Below are positions 60,354-64,000 of a DNA stretch of 64,000 nt, piece after piece. Source of the stretch: Bacteroidota bacterium (GTDB lineage: Bacteria > Bacteroidota > Bacteroidia > Bacteroidales > FEN-979); assembly GCA_026391775.1 (NCBI GenBank), contig JAPLDK010000033.1, positions 1-64,000 on the forward strand, written 5' to 3'. Position 1 is the stretch's first letter. Every line of letters begins with the position of its first letter. The notes beneath the pieces were generated by a model. The model did not search any database, was not told the origin of the DNA, and saw nothing but the letters and a program-made list of their open reading frames with translations. A program made the translations under genes and the position numbers.

Positions 60354-62525
60354 ATGAAAAAATTGATAATAATACTGTTCTGCTTGTGTAACATTACTTT
60401 GTTTGCACAGAAATCACAGGCAGATAAGAAGTTCAAATTATATGAGTACAGCGATGCAATCCTGTTGTACAAAGAATACCTGGAAAAATCTCCCGCAGAT
60501 TATGAAGCAACCAGGAACCTTGCTTTATCATACAAGTACACCAATAATATTACAGGTTCAATAGAAACCTACCAATCCTTAGTAAAATTAAAACAAGCAG
60601 TTCCTGATGACTGGTACGAACTGGTCCAGCTTTTAAGGATAAACGGAAATTTGGCAGACGCAAAGCTGTATGCTTTACAATATCAACAGAAAAACACAGG
60701 GGAAAAGGCTCAAACCCTGCTCAAATCAATTGATATGTATGACGAGCTGATGTCGGGAAAGGACAACTATAATGTTATTAATAAAACTGAACAATACCAC
60801 CAGTCTGTTTTTTCTCCTGTTTATTACCAGGGAGGGCTTATGTTAACAGCTGAAAATCCGGAAGGTTCCAAAAACGAATGGACAGGCAGGGGTTATACAA
60901 AGTTATTCCTTACAGATTTCAATTGCAGTAAACTGGTTCCCGTTGCGTCTGAACTCATGTCTAAATATAATGATGGCCCTGCAGCTCTGTCAAGCGATGG
61001 AATGACAATGTACTTTACAACCATTAATAAAAAATCAATACAGGAACAGGATGTAAATACCAGTAAACTGCAAATCTCGGCAGCTGTACTCAAAGATAAC
61101 AGATGGCAACCGGCAGAATTGTTCAGATTCAATAACAACAGTTATAATGTCGCCCACCCAACATTAAGAAGTGACGGGAATATGTTGGTATTTACCTCCG
61201 ACAAACCCGGAGGGCATGGAGGAATGGATTTGTATTACTGTTCAAAGCAACCCGACAACACATGGTCTGAACCAATCAATATTACCATATTAAACACATC
61301 CGGGAATGAAATTTTTCCTTCCTTCGATGCCTCCGGAAATCTGTATTATTCATCCAATGGCTTGCCTGGCTTAGGTGGACTGGATCTGTTTATTTCGAAA
61401 AACGAAGGCAGCAGCTTTACAGCCCCCGCAAATCTGAAAGCCCCTATCAATTCCAGTTATGATGATTTTTCATTAGCGACAAACAATAATCTGGAAAGTG
61501 GTTTTATATCTACAAACAGGTTTGGCTCTCCCGAAATAGATGATATAGCATACTTTTCAAAAAAAGCAAAGGAGGTTCTGAAACCTGCCGTTAAACCTAT
61601 TGTAAAAATAACCGTGTTGGATAAATATACCGCCACCCCATTGCCCTATGTCTCAGTTACTGTTAAGGACGACAAAAAGAATATCGTTTTCCAGGGGATG
61701 ACCGATCCAAATGGCATATTGATGGTAGAAGAACTGCCGGCCGATAATTACAGGGTCCAGGGCATACTGAATGAGGTAACAACTACTATTGCATCTATAG
61801 GGAAAGAAGAATTTACCAAAGAGTTAATAGAAAAGACCATCACACACAATGATCCGAGATTTACCTTATCGGGGATTGCCACAAACGCCAGCAACGACCA
61901 GCCTGTTGCAGGGGTAACGGTAACATGTGAAAATACGGTCCTGAATAAAACCAATAGCAGGATAACAACTGCCGATGGAAAATTCTTCTTTCAGTTGGAA
62001 CAGGCTAGTGATTTTAAAGTACATGGTGAACTGCAGGGATGGTTGAGCAGTGAAGCGTTCTATGCAACAACTAAAGGACTGGACCGGAGCAAGGACCTAT
62101 ATGTAAAGATAAAACTTAGCATGCAGCAACCTGCTGCAAACGAGGTCATCAGGTTAGATAAAATCTACTATGATTATGATAAATGTGATATTAAACCCAG
62201 AGCGGCGGAGGAATTGGACAGGCTTGTCAAGCTTATGAATGATTTTCCAGATATGAAAATAGAATTATCCTCCCATACCGACAGCAGGGGTAGCAATGCA
62301 TATAATCAGAAGCTTTCCCAATGCAGGGCTGATGCAGCTGTAAAATACATTCTGGGAAAAGGAATATTAAAAAGCCGGATTACTGCAGTTGGTTATGGTG
62401 AATCCAGGCTTGTAAATGGCTGTTCCGATGGTGTGAATTGCACTGAAAAACAACATCAGGAAAACAGGAGAACGGAATTCAAAATTGTCTCTTGTCCTTC
62501 ATGCCCTGCGATTGAGAAACAGTAA
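60354..62525 (+). CDS. OmpA-family protein with TPR and PD40 repeats (PorE-like)
   Basis: This is a 723-residue protein; ATG 60354 is preferred to the GTG at 60351. A signal peptide (LIIILFCLCNITLFAQ) is followed by a TPR-like helical region (30-130) and a PD40/WD40-like propeller (150-400; e.g. LSSDGMTMYFT, LRSDGNMLVFTSDKPGG, SSNGLPGLGGLDLF). Two carboxypeptidase-regulatory-like beta domains lie at about 415-600. The C-terminal OmpA domain binds peptidoglycan (IYYDYDKCDIKPRAAEELD, HTDSRGSNAYNQKLSQCRA, ENRRTEFKI). Proteins of this design act with PorP in the T9SS. It starts 11 bp after the PorP/SprF gene. Confidence 0.88.
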   Translation: MKKLIIILFCLCNITLFAQKSQADKKFKLYEYSDAILLYKEYLEKSPADYEATRNLALSYKYTNNITGSIETYQSLVKLKQAVPDDWYELVQLLRINGNLADAKLYALQYQQKNTGEKAQTLLKSIDMYDELMSGKDNYNVINKTEQYHQSVFSPVYYQGGLMLTAENPEGSKNEWTGRGYTKLFLTDFNCSKLVPVASELMSKYNDGPAALSSDGMTMYFTTINKKSIQEQDVNTSKLQISAAVLKDNRWQPAELFRFNNNSYNVAHPTLRSDGNMLVFTSDKPGGHGGMDLYYCSKQPDNTWSEPINITILNTSGNEIFPSFDASGNLYYSSNGLPGLGGLDLFISKNEGSSFTAPANLKAPINSSYDDFSLATNNNLESGFISTNRFGSPEIDDIAYFSKKAKEVLKPAVKPIVKITVLDKYTATPLPYVSVTVKDDKKNIVFQGMTDPNGILMVEELPADNYRVQGILNEVTTTIASIGKEEFTKELIEKTITHNDPRFTLSGIATNASNDQPVAGVTVTCENTVLNKTNSRITTADGKFFFQLEQASDFKVHGELQGWLSSEAFYATTKGLDRSKDLYVKIKLSMQQPAANEVIRLDKIYYDYDKCDIKPRAAEELDRLVKLMNDFPDMKIELSSHTDSRGSNAYNQKLSQCRADAAVKYILGKGILKSRITAVGYGESRLVNGCSDGVNCTEKQHQENRRTEFKIVSCPSCPAIEKQ

Positions 62526-62560
62526 ACATTGTCACTATAGAAGCTTGGACATAACCAGCT

Positions 62561-63094
62561 TCATGCTCCTTTATCACCAACGAATTGGTCCTCCTTGTTC
62601 TTAAAAAGAACGTTGAAGGTTGTAAGGCTGCCGTAAATTCTTGTAATGTACTGCTGAAGCTCCACTTTCTCCTCATCGGTTAATACGCTGGCATTGATCT
62701 TCTGTTCCAGTACCCTGATGCGGTCGCGAACCATTACAATCTTATGGAAAAACACCTCTATAGGAACTTCCTTCTCTTTAAGGATCCTGTCGCCGGGAAC
62801 CATTACAAGTTTACCTCCTGTCCACTTCCCGCCTAAAGGGACAGTTTCCTGCACATCGCTGAACTGCCGCAGCACCCGGATAAGGCTTTTCTCAAGTTTT
62901 TCGTATGTGGCAAGATCTGAAGCCGTTTCAACGGCTTCAATAATTTCAAGCCCTTCAAAACTACGGTTGATCAGGCGGATACCTATATCAATGAATGAAA
63001 TTTCATATGCATCAGATCGGATCTGGATGATCACACCTTTCCCGAATTGGGGGTGTTTTACTCTTGAGCCAACGCCCGGTATAATTTCTGACAT
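62561..63094 (-). CDS. Conserved small protein with N-terminal Tudor/CarD-like domain
   Basis: This is a 177-residue cytoplasmic protein. The N-terminus VGSRVKHPQFGKGVIIQI and DAYEISFIDIGIRLIN is a small beta-barrel like those at the C-terminus of UvrD/PcrA helicases and in CarD. The rest is helical with a coiled-coil stretch (KIVMVRDRIRVLEQKI). It is a conserved hypothetical in Bacteroidota; an RNA-polymerase or nucleic-acid contact is inference only. It is convergent with the OmpA-type gene. A GAAGCT/AGCTTC repeat at 62540-62562 overlaps the stop. Confidence 0.55.
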   Translation of the reverse strand: MSEIIPGVGSRVKHPQFGKGVIIQIRSDAYEISFIDIGIRLINRSFEGLEIIEAVETASDLATYEKLEKSLIRVLRQFSDVQETVPLGGKWTGGKLVMVPGDRILKEKEVPIEVFFHKIVMVRDRIRVLEQKINASVLTDEEKVELQQYITRIYGSLTTFNVLFKNKEDQFVGDKGA

Positions 63095-63187
63095 GATGGA
63101 TGATTTTAAGAAAACCCTGAATAGTATTACCTATAAAAGTACAGTAAAAATAACACTTCTGAAGCCCGGAAAGTGGAAATGCAAATC

Positions 63188-64000
63188 CTATTTCGAAGAA
63201 GGTGTCCAGAGAGTCATTTGATGCTTCACAGTTGCCTGGGTTTTCAGGTACGCAAATATCGCTTCCAGATCTGTGGTATCCAACCCCGCATACATGGTCC
63301 ATGGCATGACCGTCACCATATCTGCATTTTCCAAAACGGGTGGGCTGAAGGTCGAAAGATTAAAGGCCTTAAATCGTGCTACGAAACGTTGTTTTGTCCA
63401 GGTACCTATGCCGGTTTCTTTGTCGGGAGTAATATTCGAAGCCAGAATTGTCCCCGTTGGCATTTTAAACTCCCTGCCCCCTGCAAACACCATTTTTTCA
63501 TCCAATTTATTCTTTACAAAAGGAGTATGACAATCCTTACAAGCTGCAATGGAAACAAGGTATTTACCATAACTGGCAGTGTCACTTTTTGGCGGGATTA
63601 CTATCGGCTCTGCAGGTCCCGGGAATGTATGCATGATAATATTCACCGGGAAATCCGCTTTTGAAGCAGAAGGTTGGGAAGCAATCGACGGCAGGGTACG
63701 GATATACGCAATTATTGCGTAAGCATCTTCGGTGCTCAGATTCCGGTAGTATTGATAAGGCATGATTGGAAATAAGGGTTTGTTCCCTTTGCCAACACCA
63801 TTTACAATTGCACGGAAAATTTCACCATCTGACCAGTCGGAAAGTTTAAAAGGAGTGATGTTTGTTGAATAGAAATCACCGGGAAGGCCCATTTCATGAC
63901 TAAACTTTTCACCGCCTTTTCCTTCGGTCCCGGTTATCAAGGGGCCCGAAAATCTGGACCAGTCGCGCGTGGAATGACAATCCACACAAACAGTCACGTG
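63188..64000 (-). CDS. Multi-haem c-type cytochrome, 5' end outside the window
   Basis: The frame is open to the window edge, reading HVTVCVDCHSTRDW, so the N-terminus including any signal peptide is missing. At least 270 residues are present. Two haem-c sites are visible, CVDCH near the edge and CKDCH (VSIAACKDCHTP), each followed by the cytochrome c layout ITPFKLSDWSDGEIFRAI and TPDKETGIGTWTKQRFVARF. Axial Met candidates are PIMPYQYY and VMPWTMY. Proteins of this type are periplasmic electron carriers often annotated as c-type cytochrome or diheme subunits of alcohol or gluconate dehydrogenases. The partner enzyme is not in view. Confidence 0.85.
   Translation of the reverse strand, partial: HVTVCVDCHSTRDWSRFSGPLITGTEGKGGEKFSHEMGLPGDFYSTNITPFKLSDWSDGEIFRAIVNGVGKGNKPLFPIMPYQYYRNLSTEDAYAIIAYIRTLPSIASQPSASKADFPVNIIMHTFPGPAEPIVIPPKSDTASYGKYLVSIAACKDCHTPFVKNKLDEKMVFAGGREFKMPTGTILASNITPDKETGIGTWTKQRFVARFKAFNLSTFSPPVLENADMVTVMPWTMYAGLDTTDLEAIFAYLKTQATVKHQMTLWTPSSK

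Overview
The window looks like a chromosome segment of a free-living or sediment-type Bacteroidota. The evidence is a PorP/SprF-type outer-membrane protein beside a type B (CHU_C) adhesin, several exported proteins with C-terminal type IX secretion (T9SS) type A sorting signals, FISUMP and PKD-type secreted proteins, LytTR/reg_prop two-component systems and sparse Shine-Dalgarno sites. I saw no rRNA, tRNA or CRISPR array. An IS5-like transposase is cut by the left edge and a diheme-type cytochrome c gene is cut by the right edge.

Layout. 0-12 kb: exported FISUMP/PKD proteins, an SDR oxidoreductase, a flavodoxin-ferredoxin (EFR1-like) protein, a C39-like lipoprotein, a repeat-expanded SPFH/flotillin protein, an ornithine-cyclodeaminase-family enzyme and a T9SS cargo protein. 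12-18 kb: a hybrid histidine kinase and a tricorn-type protease. 17.7-22.7 kb: a three-gene signalling operon that I regard as the best candidate for an undescribed system. It encodes a PstS-like binding protein fused through a membrane helix to a GcvH-like domain, a histidine kinase with two haem-c motifs in its sensor region, and an NtrC-type sigma-54 activator. Upstream lie a consensus -24/-12 promoter and a set of TTCAACA sites that includes a perfect 18-bp-arm palindrome, so autoregulation is plausible. An archaemetzincin gene follows.

23.3-28.1 kb (minus strand): a compact glucose-6-phosphate operon, gnd, zwf and a fused 6-phosphogluconolactonase/phosphoglucose isomerase. 28.3-33.7 kb (minus): a complete arsenic operon, arsR-arsE-arsF-arsG-arsD-arsA-arsC-acr3. 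It covers As(III) extrusion with a metallochaperone/ATPase and As(V) reduction, and the ArsEFG module is associated with reduction and efflux of nitro/amino-aromatic arsenicals. Two near-identical inverted repeats, in front of arsR and in front of arsD, look like ArsR operators. 33.8-38.4 kb: a MarR regulator divergent from an EmrA-EmrB-TolC tripartite efflux operon.

38.5-48 kb: small conserved proteins, a C70-like cysteine protease with a T9SS signal and a co-transcribed exported partner, a TPR histidine kinase, and a LytTR regulator paired with a reg_prop histidine kinase. 48-55 kb is a mosaic of exported proteins of unknown function, two of which share an uncharacterised C-terminal module. 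Between them lie decayed secreted-protein genes, two of which kept their signal-peptide and sorting-signal ends but lost the middle. 54.9-62.5 kb: a large type B adhesin, a PorP/SprF protein and an OmpA/PD40 protein form a surface-export cassette. The window closes with a conserved Tudor/CarD-like small protein and the partial cytochrome.
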